A program made the translations under genes and the position numbers. Of a stretch of 64,000 nucleotides of DNA, positions 47,627 through 56,688 are shown in pieces (position 1 is the stretch's first letter; each line of letters begins with the position of its first letter). This stretch comes from Polytrichum commune. Taxonomy: Eukaryota > Streptophyta > Polytrichopsida > Polytrichales > Polytrichaceae. Below the pieces are notes generated by a model that did not search any database, was not told the origin of the DNA, and worked only from the letters and a program-made list of their open reading frames with translations. The stretch is from the NCBI GenBank assembly GCA_950295325.1, contig OX485806.1:19592001-19656000 (forward strand), read 5' to 3'.

Positions 47627-49408
47627 ATGGTTACAACTCGTACTCAACACTATCGTTCTCCGTCCCTAGGAGCATCGGAAGGTCATCCCTCGGACCTCTC
47701 GGACGTTGAACCAGTGGTAGCACCCAACGAGGTTTTTTAGCCTACTTCGGCGTGGGGGACTATCACTCGGTCTCACGTCCTGTGGGTGGGAACCTTTGAC
47801 AATATGAAGGAGGAGACTAGGGGAGGGATACGGGACCGGTTTTCCGGTCGAGCAGGGACCATTTCTCTGCAAAACTGGAAAATCCGGTTTCGTACGTGGA
47901 TGCGAGAGAAACGCCAACGCAATACCAATTTTAACGATTGGTATGCGTTTGAGCTTCTGCCTCAGCATTTGGAGCATGAAGCTCTCCAAACTTTTGAGCA
48001 GTGGACGGAGGCTCATTGGATGGAGCTGCACCAGGTGGAGCGGTACTGGGAGACTCGGGTTGAGTTGGTATCCGCATTGAAGGAAGGCGCAGCTTCCAGT
48101 TTCATGGCCGTTCCGGATGTTAAGACGGAGGTACCGGAGGGAGGTTATGTGGTGGATGTGGAGGGAGCTCCTCCTGGTGAGCCGAGGGCTACGGGTCCTG
48201 CTCCCACTGCGGCGAGTACGTCGAGCCTAGTTCTTCCACTCTCGCGTTATGCCATGGCCACCCAAGCGGCTTTAGCCTCTTTAGGGGCTCCGCCAGATTT
48301 TGAGCCATTGCGGACATTTGAGCTGCATCTACAGGGGGAGTACGGAGGCTTCCGGCGTGACCAAATGCAGCGGATACAAGATTTCAGACGGGAGAAGGAC
48401 GATACACCTCGTATCATGTATACGAGGTTGGCGAGGTTTTCCAGAGAATCTGGAGGTGTGTTCGCGGAAAGTCAGTTGGTGAAGGTGTTTTTGTCAAAAA
48501 TTGACAAACGTCTCCTTGATATGGCGCTACCCAGGATCATCATGGAGTTTGGTGGTCGAGCGACACTCGCAGAGGCATTCGCCGTGGTGGAGCAGTGTGA
48601 TCGTGCATTATGTCATCACGATGCCACTGATTTGGTGTCCTTGCTAGTGGATTCTAGCAAATCCCGAAGAGTTCCGGTTGCGGCTGCGGGATTAGCGGAG
48701 GCCGAGGTAGACAAGACCATGTATTGTTGGTCTTGTGGGCAGGCCGGCCACGCTAAGAAGGACTGTCCTTCGAAGTAAAGGCAAGCCCAGACCGTCACTA
48801 CTCCGAAGCGGAAACCATTTGTTCCCGCTAAGGGCTCGGCGAAGGGGACGACGGGTAATCAGTTACCCAAGCAGTTGAAGTGTTCCCATTGTGGGCGGAA
48901 CAATCACGCGGTAGAGAACTGCTTTGCTCTCCATCCTGAAAAACGTCCTTCTTCCGACCGGGAGAAGATGTTGGAGGCGAAGATTGGAGCCATGGAGGAG
49001 AGGTTCAAAAGTTTGGCGTCATCCGGCCAAATTTTGGCCTCACCGTCTTCCTCCGGAGCTCATGCTAGTTCTTCCACTCCGGATTACTATATGTTCAGAG
49101 CTTCGGGCGAGGTGGTGAGATCCGCGGCCGTGATACGTGCTCAAGCCGTATCACAATCCATACCTTCGACTACAAATGAATATGTGGCAAGCTCGCGAGC
49201 TCGGGACAATGCGCCCGCGGACCAAATTGGTCAGGCACGACTACCATTATCTTTTGGATTGGCCGATGCCGTCATCCGAACGATGAGGTTTCACATTCAG
49301 CGACTGATGTGGCGCACACGTTGGCATCCAAGGTGTTGCACATACCTTTGTTCACGGCCATGGAGTGGTCATCGCCAGAGTTCCAACCTGCTAAGGTTTT
49401 TCACTTAG
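47627..49408 (+). pseudogene. Retroelement gag with two CCHC zinc knuckles
   Basis: Starts at ATG 47,627 (MVTTRTQHYRSPSLG). A TAG at 47,738-47,740 and a TAA at 48,776-48,778 interrupt one continuous frame, which otherwise runs to 49,408; both fit a C-to-T change in a Gln codon (CAG, CAA). The capsid-like region has the aromatic/basic pattern of retrotransposon gag. The first knuckle is CWSCGQAGHAKKDC (about 48,724-48,765), with CX2CX4HX4C spacing; the second is CSHCGRNNHAVENC (from about 48,878). Between them is a basic linker. The pol frame is -1 relative to gag and overlaps it for at least 200 nt (49,201-49,408), so expression would need a -1 shift, or an indel has occurred; no classical slippery heptamer was seen. 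Confidence 0.75.
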
Positions 49409-51693
49409 CAGGTAGGATTTTGGAAGGGAAGGCATCCTTACCTTCTCTGACTGTGGCTCAAGCCACTACGGACATCCCTGCTTCTGAAGATCCTGAGGAT
49501 GTGGCCAAACGGCGAGCGGGACTTGCGGCAGAGACCATTGCGTCTTTTGACGTACACGCCTCAGATGACAAGACACCGACCACGTCTTATGACTCACCAG
49601 TATCCGCGGGTGCAGCCTATCTGTTTGATGTCGCTGCTAGACATGTCCGCGAGCGCCGCGGTATTCGACCCGGCGTTGTGCGTATGGTGAATGATACCGG
49701 AATTTTGGTGGTCAGTCGCAGTGGGAGCAATGCTACTCGGGTTGCTCCCCGTTGTGTGATGATGGATTCAGGGGCACAACCAGTTATGATCGGCAAGAGG
49801 CTTGCCCAAGAGTTGAGGTTGACGGCCGAGGATTTGGCTCCCTGTCCATTCACCATTGTCACATCCATTGGTCACGTGGAGCGGGCCATGGGTTATACTC
49901 GAGAACCATTACAGCTTAGCTTCCGAGTGAAGCCTGGAAATTCACCGGCACCTCTTCTTCTTAGGTGTGCGGTGACGGATGCGACCAACTATGACATTTT
50001 AGTTGGTCAGCAAGCACTTTACCCTCTTGGTTTTGGTTTGGACAACTGGACTGAGGAGGCGTGGATTCGACCAGGTTGGTCGGCTGGGGATGGCCGCAGG
50101 GAATTTATTCCCGTGGCTTTCGCGGCGGCCGCGACCATAGCACCATTATCTATGGTTTTTGGATGTGGTGCTATGGTGGACACATTGCCTTATGGTTCCG
50201 CATTGTTGGAGGAGTCATTGGCATTCATGGGGAGTACAGACGATCAATGGGATATGGCACCTAAGGGTGCATTGGTGTGCCATCCCAATGATCCCCTTCC
50301 TCCTTGGCGTGATTCCGCCGAGCTATTTCGAAGGTGCGAGGATATTGTTCACTCTCTCACTCCTAGGATACCGGTCATAACGGGTGTCCTCTCGGCATTG
50401 GCACATCCCATTTTGTGGCAACCGCAAGACGCGGGGATTACTTTGGTGGAACTGTTTGGGGGCATCGGCACAGGCTTAGCGTCCGTATTGGAGGCTGGCC
50501 TCACGGTCAGACGGTATGTCTATGTGGACAACTCTCCAGTGTCCACCCGTGTGGCTCGTCACCATCTTCACCAGTTGATGGTATTGTACCTCCAGCAGTT
50601 ACACCCAACTGCCATTCATGGGTGTTTTTCACGTCTCCCTCGTGATGTTACACTCATCAGTGAGGCCAACTTACGACACTTGGGCCCGGTGGATATGGTG
50701 ATTGCGGGATGGCCATGCCAAGGCCACTCACGTGCTGGAGCAGGCCGAGGTTTAGAGGATCCCAGGTCTAGCCTTTTCTGGGACCTCATCCGGCTTATGC
50801 AGTGGTGGTTTACCCACCAACCTTCCCCTCCAGGGTATATCTTCGAGAATGTACCTTTGTTGGGAAACTCTCGGGACAAGGTGTTGGAAGGCGATTATTA
50901 TGTTCGTCAACACCTTGGAGATCCCATTTTTGTGGATGCCGCGAGCATTGGTTCTTATGCCCACCGACCTCGGTGGATTTGGACCAACCTCGCACCGTCA
51001 TCTACTTTAGCTGCAGCATTTTCTGCAGTGCCTCCACCTTTTGATCAAAAGGTGGATGACATCTTGGATCCAAACCGGACTTCTTTGCCAGTTATTCGAG
51101 ATGATTTACCCTCGTTGGCATTGGTCAACAAAATGGGGGCACCACGGCGGGCCTTTCCCACATTTATGACGTTTTCACAGTCATTCGCTTTCCGCGATAG
51201 GGGGCCGGGTATGGTGTGGGATGTTCACACCAAAACCCACACCGAACCATTGGCTGACGAATGGGAACGTGCCATGGGATTCCGCACTGGCACCACCGCA
51301 GCTCCCGGCCTTTCTGAGGGCCAACGACGCTTCGTGTTGGGCCAAGCTATGGATCTTCATACTATGGTGAGGACTGTTGCTTTATGCCTTTCATTGCAAA
51401 GGCATCGTGGTGACCAGTGGTTGTCTCTGGGGGCAGAGGATTCTGGTCAGGGGGCACAGCGGTCCACACCCATGGAAGAGGGAATTCACGCCATGGTTGG
51501 AGAAGCCAAACGAATTTTTCAATTCGAGCAGCATGTGATGGAAGAACTTCGAGCTCAACATTTTTACACTGCTTCGGTTTCTTCGCCTCCGGTGGTGGCT
51601 TCATCATCACATATTGGTGGTGATGAAGAAATGTCAGACTCTAGTACTAGCACCGAGACTGGGGACATGGTTAATGCCCCCTCCTCTCATTAG
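49309..51693 (+). CDS. Protease-methyltransferase part of pol, open reading frame
   Basis: A frame of about 794 codons, open from before 49,201 to a TAG at 51,691-51,693. A retropepsin-like domain has the active-site MDSGAQPVMIG (Asp codon 49,765) and a downstream YDILVGQQALYPLG block. A cytosine-5 methyltransferase domain follows (about residues 375-700). The last 90 codons are a Ser/Thr/acidic linker. There is no ATG at 49,309 (the codon is GTG); the natural product is expected to be part of a gag-pol polyprotein, so the start is arbitrary. The terminal TAG lies in the frame that continues into RT, where CAG (Gln) is the likely original. It is the longest unbroken frame of the element. Confidence 0.85.
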   Translation: MAHTLASKVLHIPLFTAMEWSSPEFQPAKVFHLAGRILEGKASLPSLTVAQATTDIPASEDPEDVAKRRAGLAAETIASFDVHASDDKTPTTSYDSPVSAGAAYLFDVAARHVRERRGIRPGVVRMVNDTGILVVSRSGSNATRVAPRCVMMDSGAQPVMIGKRLAQELRLTAEDLAPCPFTIVTSIGHVERAMGYTREPLQLSFRVKPGNSPAPLLLRCAVTDATNYDILVGQQALYPLGFGLDNWTEEAWIRPGWSAGDGRREFIPVAFAAAATIAPLSMVFGCGAMVDTLPYGSALLEESLAFMGSTDDQWDMAPKGALVCHPNDPLPPWRDSAELFRRCEDIVHSLTPRIPVITGVLSALAHPILWQPQDAGITLVELFGGIGTGLASVLEAGLTVRRYVYVDNSPVSTRVARHHLHQLMVLYLQQLHPTAIHGCFSRLPRDVTLISEANLRHLGPVDMVIAGWPCQGHSRAGAGRGLEDPRSSLFWDLIRLMQWWFTHQPSPPGYIFENVPLLGNSRDKVLEGDYYVRQHLGDPIFVDAASIGSYAHRPRWIWTNLAPSSTLAAAFSAVPPPFDQKVDDILDPNRTSLPVIRDDLPSLALVNKMGAPRRAFPTFMTFSQSFAFRDRGPGMVWDVHTKTHTEPLADEWERAMGFRTGTTAAPGLSEGQRRFVLGQAMDLHTMVRTVALCLSLQRHRGDQWLSLGAEDSGQGAQRSTPMEEGIHAMVGEAKRIFQFEQHVMEELRAQHFYTASVSSPPVVASSSHIGGDEEMSDSSTSTETGDMVNAPSSH
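50434..51400 (+). other. DNMT3-like cytosine-5 DNA methyltransferase domain
   Basis: Motifs occur in canonical linear order, which excludes the rearranged DRM type. Motif I is TLVELFGGIGTGL (SAM binding, Phe codon 50,455). Motif II-like YVYVDNS follows. Motif IV is VDMVIAGWPCQGHS with the catalytic Cys at 50,716-50,718. Motif VI is FENV (Glu codon 50,845). Motif VIII is AHRPRWIWTNL, keeping the RxR pair (50,965 and 50,971). LDPNR and FPTFMTF match DNMT3 LEPGR and FPVFM, then WERAMGF, and motif X is RRFVLGQAMDLHTMVRTVAL. The target-recognition part is short, as in DNMT3. All catalytic residues are present. DNMT3-class enzymes methylate DNA de novo; Ty3-type elements with captured methyltransferases have been reported from charophyte algae and other retroelement classes from dinoflagellates. 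Activity of this copy is inferred, not shown. Confidence 0.92.
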
Positions 51694-54600
51694 CAATTAG
51701 AGTTTGTGCCAGCATCAGGTGGTTCTCCTTTGGTGGAGAGGGAGACTACAGAGTTTGATGATTGGCCATTGGAATTGGGTCCTCATCTCACTGGTGCTGA
51801 GGCACGGAAAATACGAGCATTTATTCACTCGTACCGTAGGTGTTTTGCTTTTAGCCTTCAAGATCTTGAAGGTTATAAAAGAAAGCCCATCCACATTCAG
51901 TTGGAGGACGACCATCCCATTTTTCGGAGGCCTTATAGGCTCAGTGTTTCCGAGCGGAGCGGCGTTCAAGCTCGTTGCCGAGAGCTTTTGGCAGCAAGGC
52001 TAATCGAACTTTCCAACGGGGAGTATGCTTGTGCTATGGTTATGCCATCGAAAAATGATATCTTTGGCAATTGGACGGAGAAGCGGATGTACGGGGATTA
52101 CCGTCCAGTTAATCGGAAGACCAAGTCGGATCGATATCCCATGCCAATCCCGGAGGAGTTGTTCGATGCCCTCGGATTTGCTCGAGTCTTTAGCACGTTG
52201 GACTTGAGATCCGGTTATCACCAACTCCCATTACTTGTGGGAGACCGAGTGAAAACCGCATTCTGGGGAGTTGATCAAGATGGGAAGGATCAACTTTACC
52301 ATTGGAAGTTTCTTCCGTTTGGCCTGAAGAATGCACCTGCGGAGTTTCAGAGAGTGATGGACCAAGTTCTCTCTGGCTTACCCTTTGCTCGGTGTTACAT
52401 TGATGACGTTATCATTTTCAGTATAACACCACAGGAGCATGTAAGGCATCTTCAAGCTGTTTTTGAGCGGTTGCAGCGGTGGGGATTGCGCTTACACCAC
52501 GGCAAGTGCAAGTTTTTCCATGACCGGCTGGCATATCTGGGGCATATGATTGTTCCAGGAGGTCTTGGGGTACAACAAGCTAAGGTGGACGCCTTGCAGA
52601 AGATTCCGGCACCGGTTGACGTGCCGAGACTTTGTGCTTTCTTGGGCTTGGCAAATTACTATCGGCGATTCGTCAAGAACTTTAGCTTGATCGCCAAGCT
52701 TCTCACCATTCTCACGAGCAAGGACCAACCGTGGACTTGGGGTCGTGAGCAACAACAGGCGTTTGAGACATTGAAGCAGAAACTGGGTACGGCTCCAGTG
52801 CTTCGACATCCAGATGTCTCCAAATCTTTCCAGTTGCATACAGATTGGAGTTCATTGGGTTTGGGAGCAGTTCTCACTCAGAAGGATGATTTTAGTCGGG
52901 AGTATGTTGTTGCTTACGCTTCGCGAAGCAATAACACAGCGGAGGCTAATTATTCATCCTACGAGGGAGAAGCATTGGCGGCGGTATGGGCTATTGCCCA
53001 TTTTCGGCCGTATCTTTATGGTCAGCACTTTACTTTAGTGACTGACCATTAGCCATTACGGTGGCTCATGGAGTCGGATAAACTTACTGGCAAGCTTGCC
53101 AGGTGGGCTTTATTGCTCCAGGAGTATGACTTTGAGGTGGTACACTGTACTGGGATTAGCAACATGGATGCAGATGGACTCTCACGCAATCCAAGTCCTT
53201 CAGATGAAGACTTGACCGGGGCCAGATGGCATGGAGATTGTGATTGAGAGGCGGTTCCATGTTGGCATGCGGCTGCCTACCTTACTTTATTTTCTGGTGC
53301 ATCTGTTGAGATTCCGATACAGGGTTCGGATGATGAGACTGATCGGCCTCAAGCTATTGTGGATATATGGGAGGATCTTCCTGTATTGCATAAGCTTCAA
53401 CAGGGTACCTTTCCTTTGTCTATTTCGGCAATGGAAAGGGATAGGATTGGACATCGAATAACAAGGTTCCGTTGGGAGAACGGTTTGTTATTTCGATTGT
53501 GGCCGGATGGGACAAGGCGTATTATTCCTAGGCCGGATCAGAGGGCCTCCTTGGTGCGACAAGTGCACGAGGAACTTGGCCATTTTGGCATACGCAGGAC
53601 ACATTCGATGTTGCGTGGCCAATATTGGTGGACTGGCATGTATCAGCAGGTGGCTGCTTATGTCGGGAGGTGTGAAGTTTGTGACCAGGTCAGGTCTAGC
53701 TTTAACATCTTGTCACCTCAGTTACAGCCCTTACCTATCATGGGATTGGGCTACCGTTGGTCGCTAGACTTTGCGGGACCGTTGGTTGTCACGCCACGTG
53801 GAGCAAAGTACGTGTTGGTGATGGTGGAGCATTTTAGCAAGTGGATTGAGCTTGTTGCTTTACCCCAAAACTCTGCAGAGTTGGCCGCGGCCGCCTTTTT
53901 GGATCGTGTGTTGGCACGTTTTGGAGCATCGGCTGAGGTGTTGACGGACCAAGGGAGGGAGTTCTTTGGTGTTTTTGAGGAGTTGTGCACTAAGGCGCTC
54001 ATAGATCACCGCACCACCTCTCGGGATCATCCGGAGGCAGATGGTTTGGCTGAACGGGTTGTTCAGACAACCAAGCATGGCTTGAGGAAGTATGGATTAC
54101 TTCGAGGAAGCCACCGGGATTGGGACCTTATGTTGCCTTAGATTGCTATGGGCTATCGATTTAGTAGGCAAGCCTCTTTGGCATCCTACAGCCCGTATCA
54201 ATTATTGTATGGACGTGAGCCTATACTCCCGAGTTCTATTCGGGAAAAACTAGCTCCTGTTGTAAAATTGGATGACCCAGACCTTTGGGCAGAGTGTTTG
54301 CAGGAGCGGGCTCAATTCTTCTAGAGGGCCATGCCTATGGCCATGGAGAATTTGTCCATTGCTCAGCACCGTGACACATTGCGTTATGCACGCATTCGTA
54401 GTGGTGCTTACCGACCTCAGTTGCGAAGATTTCGGCAAGGGCATTATGTCTATCTCCAACGTGACTACGACATTGGATGTTAGGGCGGGGCGCACTATCC
54501 TTCGGGTGAAGGAGGTGTTGCCGAGTGGTTTGTTGTTGTTGGAAGGCAAGGATGGCAGGCAATGTCGAGAGCATTCCAAAAACTGTGCCCCATGTCATCT

Positions 54601-54835
54601 AGCTATTGAGGGTACAGTTCATCCTGAACTGGACATCGTGCCAGAAGGTCTTCCATGTTTTGTGTGTGGAGAGAAGAAAGGAGCGGCTACTATGCTCTTG
54701 TGTGATCAATGTCAACGCGGTTGGCACATGGCATGCTTAAGGCCACCCTTGATTTCTCTACCATCTGGATAGTGGAGTTGTCCTCGCTGTCGAGGATCTT
54801 CGGTACTTGGTGCTTCCACCAATCGTACTCAATGA
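51694..54835 (+). pseudogene. RT-RNaseH-integrase part of pol, interrupted
   Basis: In the same frame as the methyltransferase: RT with YGDYRPVNRKT, STLDLRSGYHQ, PFGLKNAPAEFQ and CYIDDVIIFS (catalytic YIDD at 52,396-52,407); RNase H with HTDWSSLGLGAVL, YSSYEGEALA and VTDH; integrase with an HHCC zinc site (HEELGHFGIRRTH ... CEVCDQV), the DDE triad in SLDFAGPL, LTDQGREF and HPEADGLAERVV, and a GxHVYL-like tail. Stops interrupt at 53,050 (TAG), 53,245 (TGA), 54,139 (TAG), 54,322 (TAG) and 54,770 (TAG), and the frame shifts by +1 between about 54,455 and 54,475. Most stops fit C-to-T in CAG or CGA. A TGA at 54,833-54,835 may be the natural end, though coding-like sequence in another frame continues to about 55,010. 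Confidence 0.85.
54656..54793 (+). other. PHD zinc finger at the C-terminus of pol
   Basis: The sequence CFVCGEKKGAATMLLCDQC, then HMAC, then CPRC follows C-x2-C, C-x2-C, H-x2-C, C-x2-C with the conserved Trp two residues before the last pair (WSC), the full zinc pattern of a PHD finger. It sits where chromoviruses usually carry a chromodomain. PHD fingers commonly read histone-tail lysine states, so a role in targeting integration is plausible but inferred. A TAG at 54,770-54,772 interrupts it just before the last Cys pair. Confidence 0.85.
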
Positions 54836-55220
54836 TCCTGTGTGATTTTCATCATCTTGTGTCTGCCCAAATGGAAAATGAGGAGTTATGGCTTAGAGAC
54901 GCAATCAACATGAGGCGGTGGATTTAATTCTTTGGGATCTGATGGCCAAACATCATAGGCGATTAAGGATGGGGCTCACATTGCACCCAGCCTACAGTTC
55001 CTTGGAATAACATTTACCACACTAGTTAGTTGCAGAACAATCTTTCATTATCCATGCCCTTTAGATTGGCATTGGTCCTAGCTGCTTGGCGGGACTCCAT
55101 AGTCAGCTGAGGGGGGGCATGTCGAGGTGTGTTGTTTATGTGTGACTTTGCTATGTTTTAGTGTTGTTTGTTAGTGGTGGTTGGTACTCGAGCTGCAGTG
55201 ACACACGATCGTTATTTACA
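54836..55220 (+). other. Retroelement 3' region with polypurine tract
   Basis: Mostly non-coding after the pol stop. TCAGCTGAGGGGGGG (to 55,117) looks like the polypurine tract; TGTCGAGGTGTG from 55,120 would be the 3' LTR start, leaving only about 100 bp to the inferred right boundary. This short remnant shares only its first dozen bases weakly with the left boundary (TGTCACGGTATG). Confidence 0.5.
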
Positions 55221-55391
55221 CGACAGCACGCCCCATCAATGAAACTCCTCGAAACAACATTCAAACTACCAGAAACCACCATTAAACACACATTCAAGGA
55301 AATAAACACCATCGCCATACAACATGCTGGATCAATTATTCTACATAAAAGGAAAATAGAAAATAACCAACCATTACCTATAGATTACTAA
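55221..55391 (+). pseudogene. Restriction-like endonuclease domain fossil, 3' part
   Basis: After CGACAG, the frame reads HAPSMKLLETTF, INTIAIQHAGSII and LHKRKIENNQPLP, then a TAA at 55,389. This fits the C-terminal end of the same RLE-type domain whose 5' part stops at 45,915: both break points fall on codon boundaries, so removing the retroelement and one duplication copy leaves the frame in phase. It was therefore one open frame before the insertion. Confidence 0.5.
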
Positions 55392-56656
55392 ATCAAAACA
55401 AAACTAACAATAACAAGAGAGTAATGGTGAAAACCACTTTTATTTATATCTTCTGACTAGCTCAAAGTAAACATTTGTCTCAGGAGGGGACAGGGCCGGC
55501 TGGTATGTAACAAACTTTCTTGCCTATGATAAAGTCACTAGCAGTACCAAGTCATGTATATCACAATAACGCTCAAACGGACTCAACGGGAATCAAACCC
55601 GGACCATACAATTGTAACACAAATGCTCCAACCAACCTTGGAACCATGACTTGGTGACCACCAACAAAAACAAATGCCAATCTATACCCACATGATATCT
55701 AACCAATCAATGCTACTAATGTTACTAGTACTTATCCATGGTTACTAAAGTGTCTATTCCCGAAAGGGGAGAGTAGTCTTGTACCAATGGCCCTTTGTCA
55801 TGTGGGCACTGGCTGTCTGGCTCATTGTCAGGACGAACATACACTCTATTCACCCCGGCCTCAAAAAGGCCGGAGTTCATATCTATATGCAAATGAGCCG
55901 GCGTCTTCGTTAGTTTAGTGCCACCCTGCCTCAAAGATGACTACTTTAGAAAAAGAACGGAATATTAATTTCAACCATCTAAGACATGATGTTGCGTTCT
56001 TATTGACTCCCAAATTAATGGGTTGTGTTTTCCTCCCATCATTTTCCAAGAGCTGGCAGTTTGGTGGGAAGACAAACTCCATTTCCTAGCTGCCAATTCG
56101 GTGAAGAATCAACTATTTATTTAGCTCCTAGAATGCTAGGAAAGTGACATTAGTGGAGGAAACCCAACAGTTTCACAACATGTGTGCCCACCCCCCACCT
56201 TTCAACTCGAGTATTGTTGTTCACTCTCCAAGATTGTAGAAACGCCTACAATCTATGCACTTTGATAACAATTTAGTTTTCATTAAAAAAAACCTAAAGG
56301 GTAATCATACAATTTTTCCTCACCACACAAAAAAAATCACCAACAACTGCCAAGCAAAGTGTTACACGAGTGAGGCTATGCCAAATAAATTAATTGACGA
56401 TATCTAATGATTGGTTGGGTTTATGTCCTAGATGTATCAAGAAAATAGGTAATGAGTGACATGAATTGGTGATTTGTATTCGTAAGCGATATTGAGTTGT
56501 AAAATTCCAACAATTTTGATGTTATTGTTTATTAGCATCAAGGCTTCTAAATCAAATCTCCACTAATTAGAAATTGTAACAATTATATATATATATACAC
56601 ACACACACACATGGTTGGTATTATAGCTTAGGTGGTAAATATAGTTTATTGGCCTG
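55392..56656. other. Unassigned DNA with SINE-like head and (TA)(CA) microsatellite
   Basis: No gene. On the minus strand 55,580-55,655 carries a tRNA-like promoter: A-box-like TTGGTTGGAGCATTTG (complement of 55,621-55,638, approximately) and B box GGGTTTGATTCCC (complement of 55,588-55,600). No matching ends or duplication were found, so it is read as a decayed SINE head. A (TA)n(CA)n microsatellite lies at 56,584-56,610. Confidence 0.45.
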
Positions 56657-56688
56657 GGATCCGTGGCGCAATGGTAGCGCGTCTGACT
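56657..56688 (+). pseudogene. 5' half of nuclear tRNA-Trp, cut before the anticodon
   Basis: GGATCCGTGGCGCAATGGTA, then GCGCGTCTGACT, matches the first 33 positions of the plant nuclear tRNA-Trp(CCA) as I recall it: acceptor strand, complete D arm, the 5' strand of the anticodon stem and the two loop bases CT. The sequence then changes to ATTCTCGC instead of the anticodon CCA. No 3' half lies within the window, so it cannot be a working tRNA gene, but the A box of the Pol III promoter is intact. Confidence 0.85.

Larger units (their letters stand above)
45916..55220 (+). mobile_element. Ty3/gypsy-type retroelement carrying a DNA methyltransferase and a PHD finger
   Basis: The domain order is gag (two zinc knuckles), aspartic protease, DNMT3-like C5 methyltransferase, RT, RNase H, integrase, PHD finger. 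RT-RNaseH-integrase order marks Ty3/gypsy. The boundaries come from the interrupted nuclease frame: left TGTCACGG follows CGCAG (45,911-45,915), and right TTATTTACA precedes CGACAG (55,221-55,226), a target duplication that is imperfect by one base; TGT...ACA termini fit. A purine tract (GAGGGGGGG, about 55,109-55,117) is the likely polypurine tract, followed by TGTCGAGG. I could not align a 5' LTR with a 3' LTR, so one or both ends are altered. Eight in-frame stops and at least two frame changes mark it as a non-autonomous, decayed copy. Confidence 0.85.

Noticed and set aside
50434-51400. Assignment of the methyltransferase to the plant DRM or CMT families
   Set aside because: DRM has rearranged motif order and CMT carries a chromodomain and BAH domain; here the order is canonical and the C-terminal half matches DNMT3.
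47738-54772. Alternative genetic code with TAG read as glutamine (as in some green algae), suggested by many in-frame TAG codons at Gln-like positions
   Set aside because: TAA and TGA stops also occur in frame, BT1 and the oxidoreductase gene both end at TAG exactly where homologues end, and C-to-T decay explains all cases.
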